Positions 24,484 through 33,591 are shown, numbered from the stretch's first letter. The stretch: DNA of 45,596 nucleotides from CAZVWJ01 sp964631325 (GCA_964631325.1 CAZVWJ010000020.1:1-45596), one strand, 5' to 3'. Made by a program: numbers and translations. Notes: generated from the sequence alone by a model not told the origin.

Positions 24484-26199
24484 TTAGTTGTTTAATTCAC
24501 CAAGGATAAGGTTCTTATTTTTCTTCCTCAGGTTCCTTACACGCTCCGGTCCAAGGTATTTAACATTTTCTAATTCCGCCCAATTGTCAAATTTTCCATT
24601 TTCTTTTCTATAATCAATTATTTCGGAGGCAAAAGTTGTACCAAGACCGTTTAGCTTTGCAAGTTGGGCCAAATTAGCTTCATTAATATTCAATTCCCGT
24701 TTAAGTTTGTTCTCCTCTTCATTTTTCGTTTCATTGTTTTTGTAGTTAGAATTATTTATGTTTGATTGAGAATTAGACTCAGCCCAAACATCCCGCAACG
24801 TATCTTTACCCGGTTGAGGCCTAAACACAATTTTCCTCTTCTTTTTAATTTTTTCGTAATCAATTGTATTATTTTGTCTTAATATTTGTAATTGGTAGCG
24901 GTAATATAAATTAATGAAAGGCATACCTTCAAAATCTACAACTCCAATTACTGCAACCTTTTTCCCCACAAGATTCTTAAAATTAATGTCTTCAAATTTC
25001 ATTAAATCCTTCCCGGAAACTTCCGCCAAAAACTGTGCCGGGCCAGTTTGAAAAACCAAAACAACTTTATTTTCATAAGTTTTTACATTAAACACTTTTG
25101 CTTTAACAATTATCTCATCACCAATTTTATCTCCAACTTTGGACGAAGCCACCTCCGGTATTTGATCAAATGGTACCAAACTTATCGAAGATGGTCTTGA
25201 AAGTTGAATTTGAATACTATCATACCGACCGGATGTATATGTCTTTAACTGACCCTCCAATTTTATTTCTTTACTTGCCACATTCAAAATTTGTGGCGAA
25301 AAATTACCCCAGTAATCATCAAAAATAACAGCGTAAAATTTATTGTATCGGCCCATATTCTGGGATGGCGTATTTATGTAAAAAGCACTGCCTGCCTTTG
25401 CTAAGTCCGAAACCCCATGTATTACCTTAACCTTTTCTCCAATGTAGTGTTGAAGACCGTCAACACCGTTAAATACGTTAGGCAAAGTAGCGTAATAATA
25501 GCCACCTGAAAATAACAAAAGTGCTACAATTATAGCCCCTCCCCATTTAAGCATACGGCGATACATAATATGCAAAGGGATTTTGCCCTCTTCAATGACT
25601 CGATTCATCCCCACCTTTTCTTTAATCCCTTTAACACTTTTAGCTCCTATATATTCAAAGTTTACCTCCGAGGTATTCATGGCTCCAAAAGTTGTCTCAG
25701 AAAAATAAACTTCACCGGGTTCGGCGGCTGCTTCTATCCGTGCAGCCACATTCACCTCCCGTCCAAAAAAATCTCCTTCTTCGTTAACAGAAACTTCGCC
25801 TGTATGAATACCAATTCGTAACTGAACTTCCGGAATTTCATCTGTTTCTACTTTGTGCTCTAATTGATCCTGTATTTTTTTACCACAAAGTACAGCGTTA
25901 GTAGGGCTATTGAATGAAATCATAAAACCGTCGCCAAGCGGTTTTACTATTTCCCCTTCGAATTCTGATAAGTGAGTTTCAACATGCTTTCTTACCTGCT
26001 CTTTAATTCGCAAATCCTCACCGCGTTCTAATTCCTCTGAACGTTCAGTCGAACCAACTATATCGGCAAACATAATCGTTATAACTTTTGTAGTTACCTC
26101 GACGTGATCCTCGGCGTTTTGTACCATTTTAGCCACCTTGTCTAAGATTCTATCGGGGTCCTTTTTCTTTTTTAAAAAAATTAAACTCAGCTTGTTCAT
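24484..26199 (-). CDS. Class III nucleotide cyclase fused through a membrane helix to two OB-like folds and a ComEA-type HhH domain
   Basis: A 571-residue protein when started at ATG 26199 (an in-frame TTG at 26238 adds 13). Residues 35-200 are a class III cyclase with both metal aspartates (D46 in FADIVGS, D90 in KPLGDG), the base-recognition lysine K86, and the N150/R154 pair of EVNVAARI. It should therefore be active, probably on ATP. A single membrane helix spans about 219-239 with basic residues before it, so the rest should lie outside. Residues about 250-342 and 355-440 look like two OB folds. After a polar Asn/Lys/Glu linker, residues 503-565 match the ComEA DNA-binding helix-hairpin-helix (LNINEANLAQLAKLNGLG and IIDYRKENGKF). 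The gene is AT-rich compared with neighbours. I know of no described protein with this architecture. Confidence 0.85.
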   Translation of the reverse strand: MNKLSLIFLKKKKDPDRILDKVAKMVQNAEDHVEVTTKVITIMFADIVGSTERSEELERGEDLRIKEQVRKHVETHLSEFEGEIVKPLGDGFMISFNSPTNAVLCGKKIQDQLEHKVETDEIPEVQLRIGIHTGEVSVNEEGDFFGREVNVAARIEAAAEPGEVYFSETTFGAMNTSEVNFEYIGAKSVKGIKEKVGMNRVIEEGKIPLHIMYRRMLKWGGAIIVALLLFSGGYYYATLPNVFNGVDGLQHYIGEKVKVIHGVSDLAKAGSAFYINTPSQNMGRYNKFYAVIFDDYWGNFSPQILNVASKEIKLEGQLKTYTSGRYDSIQIQLSRPSSISLVPFDQIPEVASSKVGDKIGDEIIVKAKVFNVKTYENKVVLVFQTGPAQFLAEVSGKDLMKFEDINFKNLVGKKVAVIGVVDFEGMPFINLYYRYQLQILRQNNTIDYEKIKKKRKIVFRPQPGKDTLRDVWAESNSQSNINNSNYKNNETKNEEENKLKRELNINEANLAQLAKLNGLGTTFASEIIDYRKENGKFDNWAELENVKYLGPERVRNLRKKNKNLILGELNN

Positions 26200-26206
26200 T
26201 TTGGAA

Positions 26207-26238
26207 ATTATATTAGTAGAAATAACAAGCCTCGTCAA
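26207..26238 (-). promoter_or_regulatory. Promoter overlapping the cyclase 5' end; possible leaderless transcript
   Basis: On the minus strand TTGACG (26233-26238) is followed after 17 bases by TAATAT (26210-26215), or after 20 by TATAAT (26207-26212). The ATG at 26199 lies only 7-10 bases beyond, and no ribosome binding site is visible. The transcript may therefore begin at or very near the start codon. Confidence 0.5.
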
Positions 26239-26340
26239 GAAAAGCTATTTTCAGTACTCTATATTACCGCTAAATATTCTCTTTCTCAGGTTCTCTTGAC
26301 CGGGTTCCACAGAATCAATCTGCTTCCGTAACTATTTTAA

Positions 26341-26362
26341 CCGCAGTATCCCCGAGCTGCGG
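26341..26362 (-). terminator. Hairpin after the diguanylate cyclase gene
   Basis: CCGCAG and CTGCGG form a 6-bp stem with a 10-base loop. On the minus strand it is followed by TTAAAATAGTT, a weak T tract. It would separate the GGDEF gene from the cyclase gene downstream. Confidence 0.4.
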
Positions 26363-26388
26363 TACGGATTAAAAAACTGCCGGCTCAT

Positions 26389-27924
26389 TTAATTTATTTG
26401 TGCACGCTTTATCCGGTCTTTTCCAGCTTCTTTTGCCCGGTAAAGGGCCCGGTCAGCTTCATCAATAAGAGAAAAATCTTGGTCATAATCAGGCAGTCTG
26501 GTGGCAATGCCAATACTGCAGGTTGTGCTATATTCTTCCCCACTTTCCGTTTCAAAAAACACTTCGGAAAATCTTTTTTTTATTCTTCGGGCAAGCCGAA
26601 GAGCGGATTTTGCATCAGTCTCCGGTAGAAGGATAGCAAACTCTTCACCGCCGTAGCGAGCGCACAAATCCGTTTCCCGGGTGTTGTTGAGAACTATCTC
26701 TCCTAATTTTCTTAAGACAAGATCACCGGCAGGATGACCGTGGTTATCGTTAATTTCTTTAAAGTTATCGAGGTCGAGTAAAAGTAAGCTCAGGGGATGA
26801 GAATAACGGTCGGCCCGGTCGATTTCACGGTCCAACTCCCGAAAAAATTTGCGCCTGTTAAAGAGACCGGTCAGATGGTCCACTATCGCATGTTTTTCAT
26901 TCTGCCTGGTCCATTTCAATAGAGAAAAAAGCAGGCCCGTAGTAAGAATCGTTATGACAAAACCACTGAGCAAAGCGATCCAGGAACCACGGGAATAATT
27001 GCGCAGCCAAAAATCCGGACCGGGATAAGTAATTATATGCCATTCTTTATTATAAAGTTGGAGCCGGGAATGAATTAAACCCTTGTCTTTTCGGGACTGT
27101 TTCAGATCTGCAATAGTTAATTTACCAGAAGGGGTCTTCGGAGCCCGTCCACGGGAGGCAATCAGACGTTTCTTCTGATCAAACAAAAACAGGTTCAAAT
27201 CCCGGCGTTTAAATTTCTTCAAGGCCTGGCTGACCAGCCGGGGAATATTTATTAACATTCCAACATATCCCCCTTGAGAATAAATTTCATTTTGCGGCGA
27301 AGAAAAAAGCAGCGTTTTTACCGGAACCAGTTGAAGAACAAAAATACCGGATTTATCAGAATGGTTGCGAAGGGGAAAGGGTTTTGTACTGACCGGCCAG
27401 CGGGTTTCAGATATCACTGCAAGTGGTTTTCGGAAGAGAGGATGGGCATAAATATTAGTCCCCTTCCATTTCAAAACGGAAGAATCGTCCTGATGTCCGG
27501 CAATCGCATAAACCACTGCCGCTGAATTGTTCCGATCAGACGAAGTATTGTAACTTTGAACGTCAGAATCAGGGAGAGTAGGGAGCAATTTAATATCCCC
27601 GTGCCGTAACCTGGGGACCCAGAAAATCCCTTCGATTTCCGCCGGCTGACGGAGCAATTGCTTTACGAAACGAGAAAAATCTTTTGGCTGAATTTTATCA
27701 TGGCTGATGTGATAGACACGAAGAGTTTCAAGAATACCCAGGTCAAGATCCAGTTTTTGTTGAAGAGCGGCTGTCTGGAGGCGAGCCTGGTAATTAAACT
27801 CGTCCCGCTGACGATTTTTAAAATCACTTTCAAGCAGGTTGGAGACATATAAAGCAAGAGCGACACCAGCCAACAGAATTACCAGGGGATAAAGATAAAG
27901 TTTAAACCTGGTGATTTGTTTCAT
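26389..27924 (-). CDS. Membrane diguanylate cyclase with CHASE-like sensor (GGDEF)
   Basis: The 511-residue protein has an N-terminal membrane helix (about 9-30), an external sensor of about 270 residues resembling CHASE domains (RDEFNYQARLQTAALQQKLDLDLGILETLR, then EGIFWVPR), a second helix (about 310-335) and a GGDEF domain. The active-site GGEEF is at 425-429. The inhibitory RxxD (RETD) stands at 416-419, so product feedback is expected. It makes cyclic di-GMP from GTP. There is no EAL or HD-GYP partner nearby. It is followed on the same strand by the other cyclase gene, with a hairpin between. The ribosome binding site is weak. Confidence 0.9.
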   Translation of the reverse strand: MKQITRFKLYLYPLVILLAGVALALYVSNLLESDFKNRQRDEFNYQARLQTAALQQKLDLDLGILETLRVYHISHDKIQPKDFSRFVKQLLRQPAEIEGIFWVPRLRHGDIKLLPTLPDSDVQSYNTSSDRNNSAAVVYAIAGHQDDSSVLKWKGTNIYAHPLFRKPLAVISETRWPVSTKPFPLRNHSDKSGIFVLQLVPVKTLLFSSPQNEIYSQGGYVGMLINIPRLVSQALKKFKRRDLNLFLFDQKKRLIASRGRAPKTPSGKLTIADLKQSRKDKGLIHSRLQLYNKEWHIITYPGPDFWLRNYSRGSWIALLSGFVITILTTGLLFSLLKWTRQNEKHAIVDHLTGLFNRRKFFRELDREIDRADRYSHPLSLLLLDLDNFKEINDNHGHPAGDLVLRKLGEIVLNNTRETDLCARYGGEEFAILLPETDAKSALRLARRIKKRFSEVFFETESGEEYSTTCSIGIATRLPDYDQDFSLIDEADRALYRAKEAGKDRIKRAQIN

Positions 27925-27994
27925 CTACTTAGATTCCACCGGAAAACCTGAGTACAATAAAACAGAAAAGGAAAAACTCGCCAAAAATAACAAA

Positions 27995-28543
27995 TCAAAG
28001 GACGCTGGAACGGAGAGACTTGTCGGGCCTGGGAATAACTTCACGGTTAATCAAAATTCCATCCTTTTTTATTGTCTCACAACCTGCATCTACCGCAGAA
28101 CTGACAGCTTCAACTGTTCCGGTCAGGGTGAAATATCCCTTGCCGCCCAGGGCATTGGCAAGACGAACGTCAATCAGTTGAACCTCGGATTTCTTGGCCG
28201 CTGCGTCCGCCGCAATAACCGTGGAAGAAACTGAAAACAATTCCACGATTCCCAGGGCGTTCAATTCACTGACTGAAGAAGTATCCCGCATTGCCGGAAC
28301 AAGCTGAGGATGTATATTAGGAATAACCAGTTCCTTAACAAGCTCGTGCCCGGCTACTTCAACTCCCCGACCAATCGACTTTTCCACGTCTCCAACCAGG
28401 CCGGTAATCAGGGCAATAAATTTGCCCGGACAGACAGTGTGTGATTCGACCAGGGTGCTGTCTGCTTCCTTTACCATTTCGTCCGTCACCCGGAAACCCC
28501 GAGCGATGCTGCTCAATTCAATTAAGCCAATCGCATTTTCCAT
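27995..28543 (-). CDS. pduT: PduT-like trimeric microcompartment shell protein with Fe-S cysteine
   Basis: The 182-residue protein has two BMC domains (about 4-85 and 96-170), the layout of pseudo-hexameric trimer shell proteins. The first domain has HTVCPGKF with Cys at position 38. This is the same place as the cysteine that, three per trimer, holds a 4Fe-4S cluster in the pore of PduT, which passes electrons across the shell. It starts one base after the pduS stop, with GGAGG upstream, so the two are coupled. No signature enzyme or other shell gene lies in the window. Confidence 0.9.
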   Translation of the reverse strand: MENAIGLIELSSIARGFRVTDEMVKEADSTLVESHTVCPGKFIALITGLVGDVEKSIGRGVEVAGHELVKELVIPNIHPQLVPAMRDTSSVSELNALGIVELFSVSSTVIAADAAAKKSEVQLIDVRLANALGGKGYFTLTGTVEAVSSAVDAGCETIKKDGILINREVIPRPDKSLRSSVL

Positions 28544-28544
28544 T

Positions 28545-29861
28545 CTATTGTGCCTCCGCAGAGATTTCTATTTTGTTGTCCACAATTTCAGTTACAGTGC
28601 CGTCTATACTCGCATGCACCTTGCTTCCCAACGCTTCGGGGGGGATATCGGCAATAAGCTGTCCTTTCTTCACCGCGGTCCCCTTCTTAACCACCGGTTC
28701 AGAAGGAGCCCCAACGTTCTGATCCAGGGGGATTGAAACCCGGGCGGGTTTAACCTCTTCCAACGGAAAATCGTGCAGGTCGTATTGCTCCAGCTCCAGC
28801 CGGATCATTAACCGGCTGGCATTGACTTTTCGGTATTCTTTTTCAATGTGCGGCTCAAGTTCAGTTTCGTTATGAGGATTTTCAATTCCGGCATCCTGCA
28901 GTTCCTCCTGGATCTGGAGAATGACATCCCGCGGCGAAAGATCCATTGGACAAGCGTACATATCACACAGACCACATTCACAACAGAGATAAACAGTTGT
29001 TAATTCTGCTTTGCTTTGCTCGGGAGAAATAAATAAATTCCGCATAATTTTGTCCGGATGCAAATCATATCCGAGCAGGTTACGGGGACAAACTATTGAA
29101 CATTCAAAACACTGGTCACACATTGACTGGCCCCGTTTGTATTCCACCTCATTAGTGCGCTGTTTACGGATTGCAGTAGTATTGTCCGGAGGGAGGACAA
29201 TTAGTGCCCCACAAGTTTTAGTTATTCCGTGATCCCGATCAACAATGTTCCCGGTCATCGGCCCGCCGGCTATTAAAACGTAATCATCAACCAACGGACC
29301 GGCTTTATCAACCAGCTCACCCGCGGTAGTTCCTACAGGCACCTCAGCCAGAAACGGATTTTCAAGCTCCCCGGCCACTGTCACCCAGCGGGTAGTAACC
29401 GGTTTTTCCCGGTCTTCGGCCAGATACACGTTAATAAGGGTATTAACATTACTGACCACTACCCCGACGTCCAGGGGGATTCCCCCTTCCGGCACAATCC
29501 GGTCAGTTACGTCATAGGTCATTTCTATCTCGTCGCCGGCCGGGTAATAGTTATCCATTAAATACAGTTCTACACCGTCTTCATCGTCAAGAACCGCTTC
29601 CAATGAATTTACGGCAGCTTCGTATTTTTCTTTCAAAGCTATGATTGCTTTGTCTGCCCCGGTAAATTCGCGGACCAGTTTCAACCCGGCAATAATATCT
29701 TCAGGCCGATTATTCATTAAATACCTGTCAGTTGAAAGCAACGGCTCACATTCTGCCCCGTTGGCAATAACCGTATCAACTTCAGCCCCAATTTTAACGT
29801 GTGTGGGAAAACCAGCCCCACCGGCACCAATCACGCCGGCCTCTTTAGTCTTTTCTACCAT
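28545..29861 (-). CDS. pduS: PduS-like flavin/Fe-S cobalamin reductase or electron-transfer protein (RnfC-like)
   Basis: The 438-residue protein has the RnfC/PduS FMN- and NADH-binding start GVIGAGGAGFPTHVKIG (about 9-25) with NGAECEP. It has an SLBB-like part, then two 4Fe-4S motifs (C248/C251/C254/C258 and C293/C296/C299/C304), and a C-terminal barrel-sandwich ending in a GTVTEI region. PduS reduces cobalamin in 1,2-propanediol microcompartments and can donate electrons through PduT. Here the pair is isolated, divergent from dnaE. TTAGGAG lies about 14 bases before the ATG, a long spacing. Confidence 0.88.
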   Translation of the reverse strand: MVEKTKEAGVIGAGGAGFPTHVKIGAEVDTVIANGAECEPLLSTDRYLMNNRPEDIIAGLKLVREFTGADKAIIALKEKYEAAVNSLEAVLDDEDGVELYLMDNYYPAGDEIEMTYDVTDRIVPEGGIPLDVGVVVSNVNTLINVYLAEDREKPVTTRWVTVAGELENPFLAEVPVGTTAGELVDKAGPLVDDYVLIAGGPMTGNIVDRDHGITKTCGALIVLPPDNTTAIRKQRTNEVEYKRGQSMCDQCFECSIVCPRNLLGYDLHPDKIMRNLFISPEQSKAELTTVYLCCECGLCDMYACPMDLSPRDVILQIQEELQDAGIENPHNETELEPHIEKEYRKVNASRLMIRLELEQYDLHDFPLEEVKPARVSIPLDQNVGAPSEPVVKKGTAVKKGQLIADIPPEALGSKVHASIDGTVTEIVDNKIEISAEAQ

Positions 29862-30057
29862 AAAATTTTCAGCACACTCCTAATTTTTTGTATAATTTAA
29901 AAGTCGTATTTTATAGCTGAATGCTGAAGGATATAATAGCTTCTCTGGCCTGAAAAAATCAACTGTGTTCCCTTCTATTTAAAATTCTGAGAATTTTTCA
30001 CGATATTATCCCGGAGCAGCCCTTAACAAGCAAAAAAATACCTGGAGCTGGTGATCT

Positions 30058-33000
30058 GTGGGAGATTTTGCTTATCTTCACGCACATTCAGAATACAGTC
30101 TTGAAGACGGGTGTATGAAAATACCTGAATACCTTGACCGGCTCGAAGAGCTGGCCATCAATGCGGCTGCACTTACTGATACCCATAATCTATTTGGAGC
30201 TTTTAAATTTCATCAACAAGCAATTGGGCGAGGAATCAAACCGGTCCTGGGGGCTGATATTTACTTTAGCACGCGGAGGGAACAACGTAAAAAAAGGGCA
30301 GCCCATAACCGGCTCCGGGTCTTAATTGAAAATGATCCGGGTTACAGCAATTTAAGCCGGCTACTCAGCAAAAGCTATTCCAGACGTAGTGATCAGGGAC
30401 TGTTCATCACCCGGCAGGAACTGGCGGAGAAAAAACAGGGTCTCTTTATTCTTGGTCCACCGGCCCGGGGAAACGGAAGTCCACCCCTCTCCCATTCAAC
30501 TGAAGAATTTGAGTCCTTGATCAAAGAATACAACCAGTTATTCGGTGAGCGGTTCTTTGCCGAAATACCAGTATACGGTCCTCTTACCAACCGGCAGAAA
30601 CAATACCTGGCGGCCTGTAAAGCGAATAATATAAAAGCCATTATTACCCATCCGGCCTATTTTTCTTGTCCCGCGGACAGAGAGAAACTCCCCCTCCGGC
30701 TGGCCATCCAGAAAAACAGGACATTAAAACAAACCCGGCAGCTTCCTGACCACCGAAAAAAACAGTTCGTGACCGGTAAATCTACAATGCAGGACTGGCT
30801 TGATAACCACCGGGATCTGCTGGAAAACACAAATGAGCTGGCCCAACGCTGCTACTTTGAATTCAAAACAGATTCTTTTTATCTTCCTGATTATCCCGCA
30901 ACCGAAGATCAGACCTCGGCTGAATACTTGCGCAAACTCTGTGAAAACGGACTGGACGAACGGGAAATTAAAGCTTCAGAGGAAACCGTGAAGACACGCC
31001 TGGCAGAGGAATTAAATATAATTAATTCGCGCGGTTTTGCGGACTATTTTTTAATCGTGGCCGACATCGTCAACCGGGCCCGGAACCAGGGAATAGTAGT
31101 GGGGCCGGGCCGGGGTTCAGCGGCCGGGTCGCTGGTTTCTTACCTGTTGGGGATTACGGAAATAGATCCGCTGAAGTATGACTTGATTTTTGAACGCTTC
31201 CTGAACAAACAACGGCGGGAGATGCCGGACATCGACCTTGATTTTGCCGACCGGCGCCGGGACGAGGTGATCGACTATATCGTCGAACGCTTCGGCGGTG
31301 AATCAGTGGCCCAGATTATCACTTTCGGGCAACTGAAAGCCAGGAATTCTCTCCGGGACGTAGGCAGAATTAGAAATGAGCCACAAGAAAAAATTGAGAA
31401 CCTGCTGAATCTATTTCCCCGGGATACCTCTGAGCCTCTTACCGTAATTAAAGACAGATATGACGGGATTGACAGAGCTCTGCGGGAGAATAAGGAGCTA
31501 TCCGAGTGGTATAACCAGGCCCAGCGATTGGAAGGATTGGTTCGTAATCCTTCTATTCACGCAGCCGGCATTTTAATCGGAGAAGGTCAACTGGCCCAAC
31601 GACTTCCCCTCTACTATCCGGACGAAGAAAAAGCTCTACCGGCTTCCCAGTTCGATATGTATGATCTCAATCAACTCGGCTATTTAAAGCTGGACATTCT
31701 CGGCTTAACCACTCTAACTTTAATAGAACTCACCCTGGAGAAAATCCCGCCGGACCGGCGCCCCTCTATCAGCGACCTCCCGGATGCTGACCCGGAGGTG
31801 GCCAAGCTCCTGGTAAATAAGTCCCTGGAAGGAATTTTCCAGTTTGAAACTCCGGGCAACCGGGACCTGGTCAGGAGAATGGCTCCTAAAAATCGCCGTG
31901 ACCTGATGGATTGTATAGCCCTTTATCGACCCGGTCCACTACAGTCGGGAATAGTTGATTCTTATTTGAATCGCCGTCGGGGCAAAGAAGAAGTAACCTA
32001 TCCTCACCCGGAGCTGGAAAATATTTTGGAGAATACTTACGGCCTGGTAATTTACCAGGAACAGGTAATGGCCATTGCCCGGAAAATTGCCAGTTTTAGC
32101 TGGTCCAGGGCGGATCGGCTGCGCAAGGCAATGGGCAAAAAAAATACTGAAATAATGGCCTCCATGCGGGAAGAATTTCTGCAGGGGGCTAAAGAAAATG
32201 GTTATGAAGAAAAATGGGCCAAAGAACTGTTTGAAACCCTGGCCAATTTTGCCCAATACGGTTTTAACCGCTCTCACAGTGCCGCTTACGGAAAAATCAC
32301 CTATCGCACCGCCTATTTAAAAGCACATTTTCCACTCCAGTTTTACGCTGCTCTTTGCACGGTCAAAAGTAATGACCGAGATAGAATCGGTCGGATTGCC
32401 CGGGCAATGGAAGAAGACGATATTAAACTTCTACCTCCAAAAATAAATAAATCAACCGCCGAATTCACCGTGGAAGAAGAGGCGGTTCGCTATGGTCTAA
32501 AAGCAATAAAACACGTCGGGGGGCGCCTGGCCCGGGCCATAACCTCTTGCCAACAAAACGAGGGATTCTCCGGGCTTAAAAACTTTCTCAGCCGGATTCC
32601 TCCGAAACGTCTGCGACCAAAAGCATTTAAATCGCTCGCCGGGGCCGGCTATTTTGACCCTTTTATTGAAGATCGGGGTGGGCTGGTAGAACAGGCCGAG
32701 AAACTGCTGAATAAAGGAGCCCGGGATTATCGGGCCCGCGAGTCCGGACAGGAGGACCTGTTTTCCAAACAGGATTCCAACAAAATATTGCTTGCTGAAA
32801 GTAATTCACATTCCTGGACATTTCCCCGGCGGACCCGGGCCCAAAAAGAAGCGCTGGGGTACAGTCCCGGTGGCCACCCCCTGCATTCCTTTGAGTGTTT
32901 TTTTCCTTTCCTCCATCCCGGAAAAATTCAGTCCTTAATTGAAGCAGAGGATAAATTATCCGACAACATTGCTCCCCCGCAGGTGATCGCTCTTTGCGAA

Positions 33001-33414
33001 GAAAGCTTTAATCGGGATGAGACAAGCTACCTCCGACTGCTGGGTGAGGAAGAAGAAGCAGTGCTGACAACAACGGTAGATCCGACGGCGATTCCCCATT
33101 ACCGGGTAGTCCTCTGTGAACTGAAACAAATAAACGGGGAGCGAATAATAACATCTTTAACTCCTTTGACCCAAAATTCTACGCCGGGTTTGAGTATTTA
33201 CCTGACTCCCCATCAAAAATATGACCAGCTCCGTAAAATCAAGGAACTACTTGCTCGTTTTTCAGGTTCTAATCCGGTCCGAGTAATTCTCCGCCCGGGG
33301 GAAAAAAACGTCCGGCTCGATCTTCAACAAAACGTCTCCCCTGAACCCGAGCTTGCCCGGGGTTTAAATAATCTGCTGGGCCCCGGACACACGGCTCTTT
33401 TTTTTCGGGAATAA
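30058..33414 (+). CDS. dnaE: DNA polymerase III alpha subunit, DnaE type
   Basis: The 1118-residue protein has an N-terminal PHP domain (YLHAHSEYSLEDG, AALTDTHNLFGAF), then the C-family polymerase core with GPGRGSAAGSLVSYLLGI and the catalytic PDIDLDF at 390-396. The thumb/fingers region (FQFETPGNRDLVRRM, YRPGPLQSG, YQEQVMAIA, GFNRSHSAAYG) and the tandem helix-hairpin-helix follow, and the OB region ends the protein. It is the size of Gram-positive DnaE1-type enzymes. Several PHP metal residues are kept, so proofreading or structural metal binding is possible. The start is GTG with GGAG ten bases upstream. The stop codon lies inside a 7-base duplication that flanks the MITE-like element at 33417. 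Confidence 0.95.
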   Translation: MGDFAYLHAHSEYSLEDGCMKIPEYLDRLEELAINAAALTDTHNLFGAFKFHQQAIGRGIKPVLGADIYFSTRREQRKKRAAHNRLRVLIENDPGYSNLSRLLSKSYSRRSDQGLFITRQELAEKKQGLFILGPPARGNGSPPLSHSTEEFESLIKEYNQLFGERFFAEIPVYGPLTNRQKQYLAACKANNIKAIITHPAYFSCPADREKLPLRLAIQKNRTLKQTRQLPDHRKKQFVTGKSTMQDWLDNHRDLLENTNELAQRCYFEFKTDSFYLPDYPATEDQTSAEYLRKLCENGLDEREIKASEETVKTRLAEELNIINSRGFADYFLIVADIVNRARNQGIVVGPGRGSAAGSLVSYLLGITEIDPLKYDLIFERFLNKQRREMPDIDLDFADRRRDEVIDYIVERFGGESVAQIITFGQLKARNSLRDVGRIRNEPQEKIENLLNLFPRDTSEPLTVIKDRYDGIDRALRENKELSEWYNQAQRLEGLVRNPSIHAAGILIGEGQLAQRLPLYYPDEEKALPASQFDMYDLNQLGYLKLDILGLTTLTLIELTLEKIPPDRRPSISDLPDADPEVAKLLVNKSLEGIFQFETPGNRDLVRRMAPKNRRDLMDCIALYRPGPLQSGIVDSYLNRRRGKEEVTYPHPELENILENTYGLVIYQEQVMAIARKIASFSWSRADRLRKAMGKKNTEIMASMREEFLQGAKENGYEEKWAKELFETLANFAQYGFNRSHSAAYGKITYRTAYLKAHFPLQFYAALCTVKSNDRDRIGRIARAMEEDDIKLLPPKINKSTAEFTVEEEAVRYGLKAIKHVGGRLARAITSCQQNEGFSGLKNFLSRIPPKRLRPKAFKSLAGAGYFDPFIEDRGGLVEQAEKLLNKGARDYRARESGQEDLFSKQDSNKILLAESNSHSWTFPRRTRAQKEALGYSPGGHPLHSFECFFPFLHPGKIQSLIEAEDKLSDNIAPPQVIALCEESFNRDETSYLRLLGEEEEAVLTTTVDPTAIPHYRVVLCELKQINGERIITSLTPLTQNSTPGLSIYLTPHQKYDQLRKIKELLARFSGSNPVRVILRPGEKNVRLDLQQNVSPEPELARGLNNLLGPGHTALFFRE

Positions 33415-33416
33415 CC

Positions 33417-33591
33417 CCAAAACCTCAAAACGAATCTCCTCTCCCCCGATGGGAGTAGGGCTTGCCCTGCGCATGGACAGGGCTCGTGACGCGTACGCGT
33501 TATTAATGAGGGGGAAATGGGGGAAATCCTCTTTTTTAGCCTCATCTGTATCTACCCCCGTCGAGGGGGAAAAGTTGTTTTGAAGTTCTGG
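33417..33591 (-). mobile_element. MITE-like element at the dnaE stop codon (CCAGAACYTCAAAAC-end family)
   Basis: The terminal inverted repeats are CCAAAACCTCAAAACGAA on the left and CCAGAACTTCAAAACAAC read from the right (15 of 18 match). A perfect AATAACC flanks it (33410-33416 and 33592-33598) and contains the dnaE stop TAA. The interior holds the ACGCGTACGCGTCAC core and the CCCTGTCCATGCGCAGGG hairpin, shared with the copy at 7625-7869 in the opposite direction. No coding frame. Confidence 0.7.
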
